A stretch of DNA of 64,000 nucleotides from Colletes latitarsis (Eukaryota; Arthropoda; Insecta; Hymenoptera; Colletidae), in contig NC_135141.1 of NCBI RefSeq assembly GCF_051014445.1, forward strand, positions 27,489,422 through 27,553,421. Reading direction: 5' to 3'. Under the pieces are notes generated by a model, which saw nothing but the letters and a program-made list of their open reading frames with translations, searched no databases and was not told where the DNA came from. The translations under genes and the position numbers were made by a program. Shown here piece by piece: positions 36,180-50,400 of the stretch (the stretch's first letter is position 1; each line of letters opens with the position of its first letter).

Positions 36180-37103
36180 TGTTGTGACTTTACTTGCGTA
36201 CGTGTTGTGTAACTGATGCATGCAAACAAAAATGGAACTTAAAAGCAATCTTTCCCGAAATATGTTTCAGACGATTGATTTTCAATGTGTATAAGTTAAT
36301 TTTTGGATACTCAAATGTATGATAAAAATATCCTCATATAATTTAACGTATATACGTATATCTTAGTTTTCTCTTATTTTGTAGTCGATTGATTTCCAAA
36401 CATTTCTAAATATTCTTATATTAATAAACTTTCTTAGTAGATGTTGTATGTACGAAATGAATTAATTGTAGTAGTTTTACGATAGTCAGTCATATACGTA
36501 TATAATTATACATATTGAATATTTTGTGTAAGTAAGGTCAAATTATGTATATTTGTAATTACAAACAGGACCATTTTAATTGTATAGTTCAAGGGAAATA
36601 TGGTACGCCAAACGACATCATTCTCAACATTATTTCTTTATTATTACTTTGTTGGGGCATGTACGGAATAATATTTTGTTAGACTATGAACATGTGCTAA
36701 TAAAAGGAATATATATATATATGTTGCTATAATAAATTCACATTTAAAATGTGCAGTAAAATGATATAGCTATCTAACAGCTACTCTTATAAGTACAATT
36801 GACATGATGTAAATTTATTTATTAATAATTTTTGTTATCATTAATTTTATATGAAATGATACAAAATGTTCATTGGATAGACAGAACACACAAATGCCGT
36901 GTATTCTTCCTATAAAATCAGATTCTCGCGATTTTATTCTTTCTCGTTCAATATGACTAGTACTGAAGTCGGCTGTGGCGTGGCGTATTTCCCTCAAATG
37001 GCAACTATAAAGGATTCCTGTCTATATATATGCACATGTGGTTGCACATGTTGCGTGTTTGCTATTGAGTAACTTTTCAAAATTAATTGAAAGACTTAAA
37101 AAA
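36180..37103. promoter_or_regulatory. Divergent intergenic region of the PXMP2-like and C19orf53-like genes
   Basis: The two genes are head to head with about 0.9 kb between start codons. The sequence is AT-rich with a TA run at about 36,710-36,722 and no clear TATA or CpG patch. Both promoters must lie here. An upstream in-frame ATG at 36248 could extend the PXMP2-like protein by 23 residues. Confidence 0.4.
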
Positions 37104-37599
37104 ATGGCCCAGGGAAAACTAAAAGTGAAGGCCAAATTGCCCGCATCTAAGAAAGGAAAAGCCAAGGATAAAAAGAAAAAGACTCCTCCTGTTCAGCGCC
37201 GAAATAGTGAGTAATATTTACATACTTTCGACTCCATAACTATTAGTATATCCGAAAACAACGTACAAAAATAATTATTCGGATAAGGGGTAAAAGAGTA
37301 TATGTAAAAGAAGATCAGTTTTAGTAAATTTAATAAAATTAATTAAATAAAAAAGTATTCAAAAAAAATTACGAATATCAATACAAAGTTACGGGTTAAT
37401 ATATTATTAACGTAATTGAACTTTTTGGTTTATAGACGCACCCATACAACCTAAAAAAAAGAAGTTTGAAGATGCACATAAATTGAAACAAATGATTACC
37501 AGAACAGTAAATAAAGCAATGGAAGATGAGCTACGGGAGAAAGCCTTGGAAGGAAAAAAGTCTCTTACAAGGAAAGCTTCTACTTCTCAAAAGAAATGA
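37104..37599 (+). CDS. C19orf53/UPF0390 family small basic protein
   Basis: Two exons, 37104-37206 and 37436-37599, join at phase 1 to 88 aa. The MAQGKLKVKAKLPASKKGKA start matches the MAQGQRKFQ...KP N-terminus of human C19orf53 (Leydig cell tumor 10 kDa protein homologue). The central KLKQMITRTVNKAMEDEL segment corresponds to the family's KLKKxLExxIRKKIE block, and a basic tail follows. The ATG has a good context (AAAATGGCC). The molecular role of the family is poorly known; the composition suggests a nuclear or nucleolar RNA-associated protein. Too short and exon-split to stand out by length alone, but the family match is clear. Confidence 0.85.
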
Positions 37600-37762
37600 T
37601 TAAGTATGTAAATTGCATGTTGATTTTAAGAAAAGGGATACTTGCTTTCCTTGCTCAAGTATTAATGTTACCTATATTTAAAGGTATCTTCACAAACAAT
37701 TTTGTATTATTTAACAGGAATGAAAAGTATCTTGTCATACAAGTAAATGTTATTTTATTTGA

Positions 37763-37768
37763 AATAAA
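37763..37768 (+). terminator. Probable poly(A) signal of the C19orf53-like gene
   Basis: AATAAA about 165 bp after the stop codon. The convergent myosin transcript has a minus-strand AATAAA at 37878-37883, so the two 3' ends lie close together or nearly abut. Confidence 0.5.
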
Positions 37769-37877
37769 TATCACCATCAAATAGAAATAATAATATCAAA
37801 TTTTGCATTATCATAACATCCATTTCACTTATAAAGAAATTAGATGAAGAGCAACAAACACCACACAAACTTTGATA

Positions 37878-37883
37878 TTTATT
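37878..37883 (-). terminator. Possible poly(A) signal of the class I myosin
   Basis: Minus-strand AATAAA about 650 bp beyond the myosin stop codon at 38534. It would give a 3' UTR of about 0.65 kb through an AT-rich stretch with no other gene. Confidence 0.35.
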
Positions 37884-38533
37884 TTTTCTAAAGATATAGC
37901 AATGTTTTGTTTTGAAATATTTTACAATAATGACAGGAAAATAGATTTACTCATATTCAAAATGTACCTTTAGAATAAGGACATATACATATAGTAGGAG
38001 AAATGAGTAAAAAATCAGTTACTTCTGAACAATTAAGATTATTAGTTTAATTTAATTTTATATTGTCAATATTCCATAGGATAATTCTGAACATGAAATA
38101 TTATCAATGGCACAATGACTTATACAATACAAATATAGAAAAAAGAAATATTTTCTATAGGTGCATCTGAAAGATGTCCAGTAATAAATTATTTTCTTGT
38201 GCGATTTATATGATATTAATTTAAAAAAAAGGCACGCATATATCATAGTTAGACAATCCGTATCATTCGCGAAAGTTTTCCATTTTGCCGGTGATTCACT
38301 AATTACAAAAATAAACATTATTTCACAAAATATTTTACACTGACATCATCATAACAAGGTACAAAACTGCAAGTATCCTTCAACAAATGTACTAAATTTG
38401 AATATATTATCTCTTCTTAATAGTCTCCCATTCTAAATCACATGAATTAAGGCTGTTTTACATATCGTACTTTCCGCGTTGAACTCTTCCTTCTAAGTAC
38501 ACAATTAGTTTTGTTTGAAACTTCTTTGAGATA

Positions 38534-41500
38534 TTATGGAGAGGCCACCTAAAATAGAACACGTAAATACAAGTCACCAAGTAAAATTTAATATGATTAT
38601 TTCATGTTGTATAAATTATATTCACCACTAGTAAATGTCCACTTTGTCTATTTTTACTAATGGCTGGTGTTGTACCAGTTCTGAATTCGATTACACCTTC
38701 CTTTCCACTGACTAGTTTATGTGAGACCCTAAATAAATAACGTAAATCATTATTAACATACCCGTTACGATCAAATTAAATTGTTTTTGGCCGTGTACTT
38801 ACGACTCGGTATGAACAATTTTCAGAATATTTGGATTATTAGTGATATCAATTGCTTTTGTTAATGCTTCTATTATATGAGGTACTTCCAATATTAAATC
38901 ACCCTAAGAAAAATATGAGTATAAAAAAATAATGTCAGATAATATATATTTTACAATAATACAATAGGGACAAACCTTGTCCTTCTTTAATTCAGGCGGT
39001 ATCCTGACTATCAATACATTATCCGATTCTCCGGTAACGACCAATTCTTCGATAGATTTATAAGGCAATCGATGTTTAAGCTTAAAAGTTTTTAAAGTGT
39101 CTAAAATGTACACCGCATTTCCTGTTAAAATCAATACCCTTTCACGGGGTTTGTAACCGTGTCGGTCGTATTTAATCACAGGCGTCGCGTACTAAAAAAA
39201 AAAAGAGAAGAAATACTGTTACTATCATCGCTATTTTAATTAAAACATCAAATAAATAACAATATTTTACTTTTATAATTTCATCTCTAGGAAGAATATT
39301 GTTAATGAAACTTTGTCTTAGCGCTTTATGCTCTGCACCGAGTCGATCGACTTGGAACCTTGGTCCTAAACTCTTTGCATATGATTTCTTTTTGTTTTTA
39401 AATAGAGATTCGGCTAAAATTTTTAATTCGAATTGCTCCTTGTCCTCCTTTGGCAAAGCCAATCTATAATTTCGCGCTTTCCATTTTTTGTGCAAGATGC
39501 GTAAATATTCGGAAGCCTGTTAATTATTATTAATTGTTTTAAAACGGAAACCTTTAAATATAAGAGTAATAGATCTGTGTCTTACTTCTTGGCAAGAGTA
39601 CGGACATGGAGGCCAATAATTATTTAAAATACCAGGAGGAAGTGTTTTAGAGAGCTTAATTAACCATTGGGATTTTGCTAATTCAATGAAAGCTATGTTA
39701 ATTGAAGTTGGTGGTCCGTTTCGCGTGATGAATCCTTCAATGAATCTATTCAAAGTTGTTTGAAATTAAAATCAAATATAAAGGGAGCAAGAAAAACAAA
39801 AATGATCGATTCACAGTACCTTCGAATAGTAATAACGGCTTTTCGCCTCTTTTCAGCTTCGCGTTTTGCAAGCCACCTTCTACTATATTTTTGGAAAACG
39901 ATTACCGCTTTTCTCTTTTTCAAGTACCTTCGTCTCTCTAATATACATTTCCATTTACTCTGGATAATAGCTGCTATCTCGTGTTTCTTTCTTTGGAAGG
40001 CATCTTCTGTATCGAATAATGTCTTAGGGAATCGAATGAATAGTTTCGTGCTGCATGAAAGATTTTACTCGGTTTTAAAAGTGTCTGTGAATGTGCAGTA
40101 CCCTAGAGCTACCATGATTATTGCTCGAGTAACTCTTACTTGCCCATCCTGTATTCGTCATGTTCGAATCCAAGGGAACATACAAGGATTTGTACACCAT
40201 CTTTAGCCGAACCGTAATAGTTAGGCCAAGTTTGTGGACACAGAGATTTATAACGTTGCAAGAATTGTTCGTACGGTCTTCTGTAGGCAAAACCAGCTCG
40301 CCTTACTCGTAAATTCTCCATAAGTCCTAAGTACTGTACTTGATGCAGTACAATCTTCTCATTAAATTTATCTGGAATAATATGTTTAAATGGCTCGACA
40401 TACTTCGATAAAATTTTGTACGCGTTAAGATATCTTTCGAACTTAGGTAATAGGTGGAAATTTTATGCGTGAAAATTAAAAAAATTTGTACAACTTACTG
40501 GGCATCTTATAGTCATTAGGTTTGATGCAACGAATGTAAGAAGGTTCTTTGCCCATAAGAATTTCTACAAGATTGTTCAAACTGTTTTTGAATTGTGTGA
40601 TAGCCGTATCCGGTCGCTTCTTGCTAGTTAAATCTTTCACGTCGAACACAGTCTACGAGAAACATAAATTTTGATCTAGAGAGTCGAATAAACTATAATG
40701 TCCGCAAGTAAATCCGTGGATATACCTTGGTGATCGAATTCCTTGTGTGTGACATCACTTCGCGTAAATCTCTGAACAATAAATCGTTATTTTTCTCAAG
40801 GAATCCGCGAACATTGTACGTTACGTCGCCAGCATAATGTACTAATCTGAATTCCTAAAACGTAAGAGTGTATCGATGATAACGAAAACCATAAATTATA
40901 CAGTAAATTATACAATTCGAGACTTACATCTCGCCCCATGATTTTCTGTGTTTGCAAGTCCGCCTTCATGTGACTTATATAGTGAGGATGATTGTTCAAA
41001 TTTACATTTAACTTTTCCAGAAAACTCAAATCTGTTGGATCACCGGGACGGAGACACTCTTCATCCATCAGTGATATTATACCTATAAAGACGCATCGTA
41101 TCAATAATAACTAAACCAAAGTTTACAACAAAAGATGTGAAATAATGAATACCTTTATACTTCTCTTCGATTAAATCACATATAACTTTGTTATTAAAGA
41201 ACTGAACATTCTCCCAGGTTATTCCCTCCCTTAAGTACTCTTCTTGCTCCGATTTCAACGTTAATTGGATGAATAACTGTTGTAATTTTTCGTTACAATA
41301 ATTTATGCAGAATTGCTCGAAGCTATCAGGAAAATATTTTTAATTAGCAATTGTTGACAGGAACACCGTTGAATTCCAGAGATATTGCGTACCTATTCTT
41401 TTGGAAGATTTCAAAACCGTAAATATCCAAAATTCCTATAACCATCTTGCGCCGTGGATTGTTAATCGGTTGCAATGATTTGTTCAATCTGGTTACGAGC

Positions 41501-44446
41501 CACGTGAACAATCTGTCGTATACAGCTTTTGCGAGTGCATCGCGTGCATAAATTGCGAGTTCTCTGTTCAACGGGGAAACAACTACGTCCCCACGGGCAT
41601 CAATTGTACGGTGTGTGAAAGCTTCTGCCAATTGTTTCACGTCGCAACCCAATAACTGCAAACGAATTCGATTCGTTCACGAAAAAATCAAAATAAAATA
41701 ATGCGGTTGTCCAACGTCAGGTTTTTCAGTCGATCGACATGCAAAACCTGTTATATCTCGAAACGAAGATAAGTGTACTTGCATCGCTTTCATAACGAAC
41801 TGGTTAATTAATCAATGATACAGCGACTATCTTGTCTGTTAATGTTTTCCAATTACGGAATATTTTTAGTAAATGTAAATAAATATTACGCAAGGAATTA
41901 CATTAAATAAAATTAATAAATTTTTGTACCTGTTTCTAGAAAATAATTACAGTTTGACCCAGTTTTTAGAATGTATACCTTACATACTTACAATAGCTAC
42001 AGCGTCAACGGAAGCTGGCTTTAAAATTTGTGCTACGCCATCTTCTTCGGTAAATCCAACATTTCCCATGTGTAATACCGATGCGACTATTGCGAATAAA
42101 TCATCCTGTTCCTTTTGAGTCATTTCCATGGTCTTCATAGCTTTTATTACTTCCTTGTATTGAGAAGAATCGTCGATAGTGTTTATCGTGCCCTTCGTCT
42201 AGAAACGAATCGGAAATTTGTAACACGTTCTGCAGCGCCATTAAAACTGCATTATTTAAAAGTACAGTAACTTACTCCGTTACTAAGATAATAATATGTA
42301 TCCAAATTTCTTTTAAGGAACAACTTTCGCAAAGTCTCGTCGCTCGCTCCAGCCAGCAGCTGATAGAAAATGTGGAAATTTCGTTCTCCCGAAAACTGAT
42401 GTACCACTCGCGACTTTTCGAGCAGATAATTCAAGATATTTCCACCGATTGGGTCTCCCTGCAAAAATAAAGTTATCGAAGAAACATCGACGTTTATTAT
42501 GTTATACGCCTCCGTTTTATAGTATCACTCTTTTTTTTTTTATAAATATGATCGAGTTATAAAGACAACTTCATGGATTAAAAATGTATAGTTGTTACTA
42601 GTCTTATAAAGAAACGCGAACAGGTTTGCCACGCAACCCAACAGATATAGTTAATAATAATCATTATTATCTTAAAAATCGCATGTCACTTTATCAAGCG
42701 TAATGCTTCTACTACAATCGATCAGTTTTTCTTCACTGATAATCTAAAAGCTTTAAAAAAAAACAACGAAACGTTCTTTCGTTTGTACCTGGAAATTAAA
42801 TTGGATATCCATGTACTTGCCGAAACGGGACGAGTTATCATTGCGATTAGTTGTCGCGTTTCCGAAAGCTTCGAGCACGGGATTGCTACCGATCAACTTA
42901 TCATTTACTTCCTCCACTTGTTTCTTATGCCCAGTAGCGGCTGCGATAAATTCTAAGACTTTCTTCGATGCCTCGGTCTTCCCTGAACCGGATTCGCCTA
43001 CACAAAGAGTGCAAGTAACGTTAAACTTATCTCCAACGTAGTAAGTTCTTGCACTAGTAAAATACTTTTCAGTCCAACACTTCTATTCTTTTGCAGGTAA
43101 AGCGAAGTTGCTTCGTACCTGAGATGAGGATGCACTGATCCAAATTGTCCTTCAAAAGAGACTGATACGCGGTATCGGCGAGTGCAAAACTGAAACAAAG
43201 GAATTTTTTACAAACGTAAGTACCGCTAAAGTAATCGAAATACATACTACATCGCTTATTTTATGATTGTTTCTTACATGTGCGGTGCGGCTTCGAAGAA
43301 GTTCCTTCCATGGTAATACTGAATGGTCTCTGGATTGTAAATCGGTAACTTTTTGTAAGGATTCACGGACACGAGTACTTGGCCGATGTATGTCTGTAAA
43401 GAAGGTATCACGATTACTAGAATATTTAAATCTAAGAAGCACAATCAACCTTTACTCACGTAAATGAGGTTTTCGTTGAATCGTTTTCGCAGATTGTCGA
43501 TGAAGGCTTTCTCGCTCTTGAAGTCCTCGAGGAGAACGAAATCCTGGACACCGACGCGGTCGCGCTCGTGCAGACCACGTTCCATGTTCTTGCGTACCTC
43601 GGCGTTGGTGCGAGCGACTTCCGGTGTCCTACCGGAACCTCTTACACCACCTCCAGTGTCGGAGACCGCACGTTTCTCGCTGCAATATTACCAGGATGAA
43701 GTTATGCCCAACGTGTTCACAGTTTCATAGGGGAAATTCAAATTCAAGAGACAAAATGTCTTGCGATAGTTTGCAAACTTAACTACCATTTTTATTTGTT
43801 TAAAAATAAAATTCGCCCAACTTTGCTGACAGTGCGTTAACACCAGATGCATAAATACGGGCTTGGCGTTCTTTTATTTGCGCTGATTTTTGCGTCACGT
43901 GTATCCGTGTCATCGAAGACCGCGGCGCGACCGCACGCGGAAAATCGACACCGATCGCGTGAAGCGCCATCGAAGTTCAGGGTGTTGATTTCGTTTCCGG
44001 CGGTCGAACAATACTCGGAGTCCGCACTTTCTCGCGTTCGATATCGTGTGACGTCCACGAGTAGGGGTTTTCGAGCGCCATCGATAATGATATTGCATCG
44101 ATAACAGTTTTCCGCGAAACGGAATGTTTCTACCATGGAGAAAGCACCACCCGGAAGAGGAACATCGTCGATCGGTTCCATCGACTGATTTCGAAGGGAA
44201 AATTCATAATTGTGAACCGAACAACGTGAAATCGTAAGAGGAGAATCCGATCCATCGGAATTAAAATGATCTACCGCGTACTCGACCACTACTTTTTATT
44301 CTCCGAATAAAATTTTGTTCTTATCTGGTGTCGTTCAATGTTATTTCACTTCAGTTCCAGGTTCGATTCGGTGAGATGGGAGTGTGCTTCGAGTACTGCG
44401 CGAACGTTTCGTCTAACAACAGCAATCATAGTCACACTCACCCCAT
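38534..44446 (-). CDS. Class I unconventional myosin (MYO1A/B-like; possible Myo95E orthologue)
   Basis: Twenty coding exons, listed 5' to 3': 44442-44446, 43460-43679, 43278-43393, 43119-43189, 42789-42997, 42276-42458, 41992-42198, 41393-41655, 41153-41322, 40928-41082, 40726-40854, 40499-40652, 40140-40371, 39820-40050, 39586-39745, 39271-39516, 38976-39191, 38803-38903, 38626-38728 and 38534-38548. The product is 1061 aa, typical for short-tailed class I myosins. The motor has P-loop GESGSGKT (138-145), switch I NDNSSRFGK (190-198) and switch II DIYGFE (414-419), all intact. The converter region leads to two clear IQ motifs (IIQSKWKCILERRRY; VFQKYSRRWLAKREA) and one weak one, so calmodulin light chains are expected. 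A TH1 tail (about 860-1061) binds acidic membrane lipids and ends HLLVVASP. The protein links actin to membranes. GERNFHIFYQLLAGAS favours the MYO1A/B clade over MYO1C/D. The first exon gives only ATGGG and is the least certain part; a second ATG at residue 35 is possible. Confidence 0.95.
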
Positions 44447-47400
44447 GTTTCAACGTCGTTCTTGATCCCTGGACAACATCCAACAGAGATTAAGCAATTA
44501 AATAATAATCGCGCGTTATTGTTATCGTAAGCACGGAACCGGCGCTGGTGTTCTCGCAACTGATGCTCGTTGTGCTTCCCTGACAAAACTTAACGATCGC
44601 GAGATAAGATAGGCTGAGTTACGTGGAATGCTAATTTCGATTTCGTTCGGTGATCTACGATCAATTTACGATCGAATCCCTTGTACCGAATTCCTCTCTG
44701 CCGAACAGCCGTCTCTAAACTATACGCGTACGAAGATAAATGTTCATTGTAAAGATCGAACGGTGGTTCAAACTTTTGAACGGCAGTGTATAATCGCTGA
44801 TAAAGAAAGAACGCCAGTTATCGTCGAGAATGCTGCATAGTGATTTTTATATCGCGTTTTATTAGATTGCTAGCTGTTTGCGCGAGTATTCTTTCCGAGA
44901 CAAGAGCGGAGGTATCCACCTAGCAGAATGTAAGATTACGCAAGAACGTTGCTCGCTTCGATTTGTGTTCCAATTAATTCTCCCCAATTCCCCCTCTTTC
45001 GAACCAATTAAACCGCGACATTAAAGGCGACCGATTGACGCGAACGTTCCCGCGACGCGTTTCTACGCGAATTCTGTTGCAACTTGTGTCCGTTTCGACG
45101 CGATGCAACATTTGAAAAACGAAACTTCAAGGGCAGATATACGTGATCCACTCGAAAACTGCACCGATTAATCAACGGGTCGTTACTATTCCATAAAGGC
45201 CACTGACAAATCGCGGTCATTGTCATCGCTGAGACCTCTGGGAATATTGATTTTTTCCCCCCGTAAAAGGATTCTTAATCCTTCGTTATTTTTTTAAACG
45301 TTCACTGTAGAATACCCCTTTAAACGAACGAGAAGTCTTTTTAATCGAGAAACGTATCCAAATTTTTATCAGTTAATCGCGTTATCGTTCAATCTGTGGA
45401 CCATCTAATTTTTGTAGACCAGTCGAGCGTCATTAAGCGAAAATTATATCGTGGAGCTTCCTTATCGAGTTAAGATTAATCATTATTGAAATATCCACAA
45501 TGTTTGATTAGCGAAAAAGATACTCGTACGTACGCGTAAAACTCTTCATGTTGTGAAATTTTTTTCGAACGTTATACCACGAAATTATTGTGCAACGAGC
45601 AACGAGCAAATCCAATAAATAATTTTTGTTTCTACACTTTCTTTCCATAGACGAACTCTGTACAGCTTCGATCTTTAAAAGCGACGCGTTTAGAAAATAT
45701 TCGTCACTGTGGAAATAGGATAAAACGATCACTGATCCTCGTGATCGAATCCAAAGTTGTACCACAATTTAAAAAAAAATTGCTTCTCCCTTTGGTACGT
45801 TTTACAAATATGATTTCGTTAACGATTCGTTCGGCCGATCGAACAACGTCACAGACGATCACTTAAGGAGATTAACGAGCCACCAGGTGCGAGAACAACT
45901 CAATGTCACATTTCCGTTTTGTTTTTCATTCGATTATTGTACAAACTGGCACTTTTGATGTTTTAGGGGCGATCTGTGGACTATGCACGCTCACTGGGGA
46001 TCCAGAATGAGACCCGTGGGATCGAGACACCGGATGATCGATTCACCTACGACTGCCACTCAAGAATGACTTAACAGTGTCCACCTTCAGTTTATCACAC
46101 ACGGTGCGCGATTTCTCCTACCTCCTCGCCACCATTCCTTCATCCGACACTGATACGGGAACAAATCCACGCGAGGTTCGATGAGAAATCATTCGATCTA
46201 GATCGAAATTCGTCTTTTTGGGAACAAAAGTTTCAAGGATGCTTCGATGCAAGTAATTTTTCAATCTTCGCCCGGGAAAGCAATTGAATACTAAATTATG
46301 AAAGATTTTCCAAATCGAAGATAGATGGACCTTAATCGAAACGAGATTAGAGATTAAAATTGTACTCCGAAAAGGGCCATAAACAGAACAAATTGAATTA
46401 TTCTAACTTTAAAAATTCGTTTCGTAATTAAAATCGGAATGTAAAAAATTTTAATCGACATCTAAATCCTAATTAATGCCGAAAGAGCTGTGTTTAATCT
46501 AATCTAATCGATTCGTATTTTTTAGAAGCGATGCTCGCAATAACGAAACCGTAACGATAGAATTTCGCACTGATACAAACACTTTATCGTTATCGTATCG
46601 TAGTTTGTTTTCTTTCGACCGCGATTATGTTAGTTCAAAGTAACTTGGCGCATCTTATCCATGGTTTCTCGCTCGCCAATCGAACGCAATCGGTACTTTT
46701 TCTATTCCGACTATTACATAAACAAGTGAAACAATGTAATTAAAAGAGATACGGTTATCTTTACGATTCGAATCGAGCTTTATGTGGTAGACGGATTTTA
46801 CCTTGGTCTCATGGTTTCCAGATTTCTAGGGTGAATAATATGGTCGTTGGTTTCTTTCGAAGGACAAACAACAGCCGATTCCAGTTAAAGAATAATAATG
46901 GCCATTTAAGTGCAATCGCAACGAATGTCGCAAGAATACTGGGTACGAGTGTGCCGAGAGGAAACACAGATGCAACAAGCTCTCAAGTAAATGGTTTTCG
47001 TGACCTCGTTATCGACACAAGGAGTCAATCGATGACCGCTCGTCGAACCGTCTGTATGCAAAACTCGATTCTTTTCCAAAGTAAACAACAGTTTTTTTCT
47101 CCTAACGAAATTACGTCTCGAGACAATCTGCACGTGCGATGACTTCTTCGTTATCGCAAGGAAAATATTAGATGACGTTCTTCGCGTATTTACGAACAAA
47201 CAATAATTTTTTCCTAAAAAAACGAACGTTGCGCGTATAGCCAAGCAATCGTTATGCACAATGTCTTATCGACTATGCGAATTAGCTACAGTACTTAGAA
47301 CGTTGATTATTCGAACGACTGATTATCGGAACACAAACTGGGACATACAATAAATAATTTACAACAAAAGAAAGAAAAAAAAAACTATTTGTAACTATGT

Positions 47401-50400
47401 TTTAACAGAGCATTCGTAGTTTTATTTTTGGAAGAAGATAGTTTTGGCACGAATTCCTCTTGGCATGCTCTGAGTACGTTGTTTAATGTTAGTTTTCGAT
47501 TCTTTATCGCGACGCCAAATCTTGTTGTCATTAGTCATTACTACTATAAGATTTGTTTTGTTCGCGATAGCGATTTTACGTCTCAGAAATTCCTAAATGT
47601 CTTCGATAAGTATTGTGACGGATCTTCGAAAGGCAACCAAAGAGACGCAATTCGTTGGTCGCATCTAATCAATCCTTTCTGCTGGGTCAACGACTCGGGC
47701 CAAGCTCCGTTACAATAAAGTCTCTAAATCGCGTGACAATTTCCGCGAATCGGAAGTCATAATGCTGTCGCTTCAACCTCTGACCCTAAACGATATGTTG
47801 TACAGCCGTTCGCGAGCTTCATCGCGTCGCGCGGAAATGAGCTAATCTACCTGCCATTGGAAACACCTTTGCGTCACTTCTATTCTATTCCGTTCCTGAA
47901 AAGGCACTCGTTTTTCTTTGGATTCTTTCGCGGTGTCTATTCAAGCACAGAAAAATCCGCCACGGGCAAACGGATCAATTGACCTAATTGTACGTAATGA
48001 ACCTTTGTTCGAAATTTGGTCGTAAGGAATTCTTTTTTCTTGCTCCTAAAAGAACGAATGTCGCAGTGTCTTTGAACTTCTAAAATACCGATTGTCTCAT
48101 CGACGCGAGTGTCGCCTAATTATTTCGAGCGGTGCAATAACGAGACACCGAAATAGTTATTTCGAGTGGCTCGAAAAATCGGCCATGAACGTCTGGAGAT
48201 AATTTACACCCAACACATACTAGCCAACACATATGTCATTTAAAACGCGATATTTACGGTCCGATCGTCGAAGCGCAGCTACTTTGTAAACACAGAATGC
48301 AATTTCGAACGGGAAGAAATTGAAAGCGACTCGGTTTGCACCCAAGGCTCGTGGCAGAACGAATGATATAAATACACCGAGACGAGACCAGTTGTTAAAA
48401 TCACTGTTCGACGTCTTCGCGAGTCTTGATTAACGCGATGTCTATTTTCGAAGGCTTCAGAAGTCTCGTCTGTCGCCAGACGATATAGAAAAATGTCTCG
48501 CGTTTCACGCAGTACGTTTAGTTCCGAGCACCTGTAGCGATTCTGAGGCTATTGTCGTGAATCATGTTCGTAGGTCATAGTGCTTGTATCTCCAGAAGAC
48601 TGAACGATGGAGCTACGCAATCAATTGTTAATCTTATTATAGCTCGATTAGGTATCGATATTTCTTCTCCGCGAAAAGGGGAATAGATCTGAGTCACTGT
48701 CTCGGTCGTGACCTTTCGCTCGATGACTAATTTCTCGGTTGATCCTATGCTAAAAGCACCGCGTATACTTTCGTGAAGCCAACGCGGGGAGGAACAATCG
48801 TTGTGAAGGCGGTTTTCATTGTCCCGTCTAGTCATGCACGATGCCGTCATACTCGTCAGAGATGTGTCGGCGAAATGCGTACGAAAGACGAGACTCGACT
48901 GTCAGCCATCCTCCGCTTCGTAACGGAAAAATATTCACCTTTCGCTGGAGAAGAATTAATTGAACACCTGGTTTCTCGACTCGTTTTAACGCTTAATGAA
49001 CCCCTGCCCGCGCAAACCGCGTCAGGGACCTGCTTCGACTTTCCCAACGATAGAAACAATTAACGATAGACCAACGGTTGCTTAATTACCGTTTCATTAC
49101 ACAAACGCCACCATGCTAATAAACGAACAACATGCGATGTTACCCGCGGTTGGATAAATGCGTTCTGCAACTAGAATTTTGGTAAAATTTGATTCGAACG
49201 ATAGATCACGCGACGATGAACCGCGAAATATCTAGTTTCTGATATTTAAAACCGAGTGTTTGCGCTGTCGATAGAATAAGCGGAGTCTGTTTTTTTTTTT
49301 TTAATAAGTTGCTACACGGAGTCGTCTTAAATTTATCAGCCTCGAAGTGAACTTTCTAGCTCGGCCAATTAGGGAGCTGAAAGTCTTTTCAGGTCTTACA
49401 ATTTGCAATGCTATGAGAATTTCTTGCGATTCTGTATCGATTTCAACCTGTGTGTTTCGCTTTTCATTGTAAAACCGGGTCGTGAATCCGACGAACAATT
49501 TTCTCTCCCGCGACTCCGCGATTCGATCGGCTACACTTTCTAGCGTCGTGGGTTTACGCGTAAACGAGTGGTTATATCGCGGTGTTTTTCATCGCTGAAA
49601 CGGGGTCGCGCGCACTCGTCGGCGGTTCGCGTCATCTCCCGATGACTCAAAGGAAAAAGGGCCTTCGAGGCCTTCTGGTTGTCCGTCACCTTCGCGAGAA
49701 TTGCCGCGGACAAATTGCGAGCCACTTCAACCTCTTCAGACTCGCTGTACGTGGCACTATAAACGTACACTCCGGAACAAAATGATAGCACACCTTATAT
49801 TTGGCACTGTGAATCGAAAAAAATATGTTAACTCATTAGAATCGTGGAGGAACCAAGGTGTTAGCGTAGTCGGAATTAAGTAATTAACTCGAATAAAAAT
49901 TACAAGAATTAACCGCGTGAAGAGCATTACGCGTGTACGAATAGCTATGATGAAGAAATTACCCATTTCCGAAAACCGGTCGACCTTTTGTCGGCTGCCA
50001 GGTTTGGCGCGAAGAAAGACGGGTTTCCACTGCATCGCGCCAAATAGTCGACAAACCATTTTTTATTCCATTTTCTAGAGCCAGCCTTCGACCAGCAATA
50101 GTGACGCTATCATAGTAAACGCATCTGGTGGATGATAATGTTACCACTTTCTTGCACCGACAAACGCCGCGAACTTCCCGACCTTCGAACTCGTCGTTTT
50201 CACCGGAAATAAAAAATGTATAACTGGTAAACCATAAATAGAGTTGCGAACTACGGAAGGAAAGTAATTTTTCCAGAACGATTTGAAATTCTTCAATATA
50301 ATATTTATAATCATTTTAATATTTTTAAAACGTTCCAATTGGCCGACACGAGAATTGTTCTCGCATGTTTCGAGATTAAATCTCTCGATGCTTGAATATT

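Noticed and set aside
40411..40460. Alternative start of myosin exon 13 at a CCTAAG acceptor, adding an ERYLNAYKILSKYVEPF insert
   Set aside because: The phase does not fit the exon 12 donor (it would hit a stop). The TTCCAG acceptor before 40371 fits phase and gives the expected KMPNKFNEKIVLHQVQYLG junction.
48773..49063. 96 aa plus-strand frame upstream of the myosin
   Set aside because: No domain or splice support; it overlaps a weak inverted repeat and an open antisense frame.
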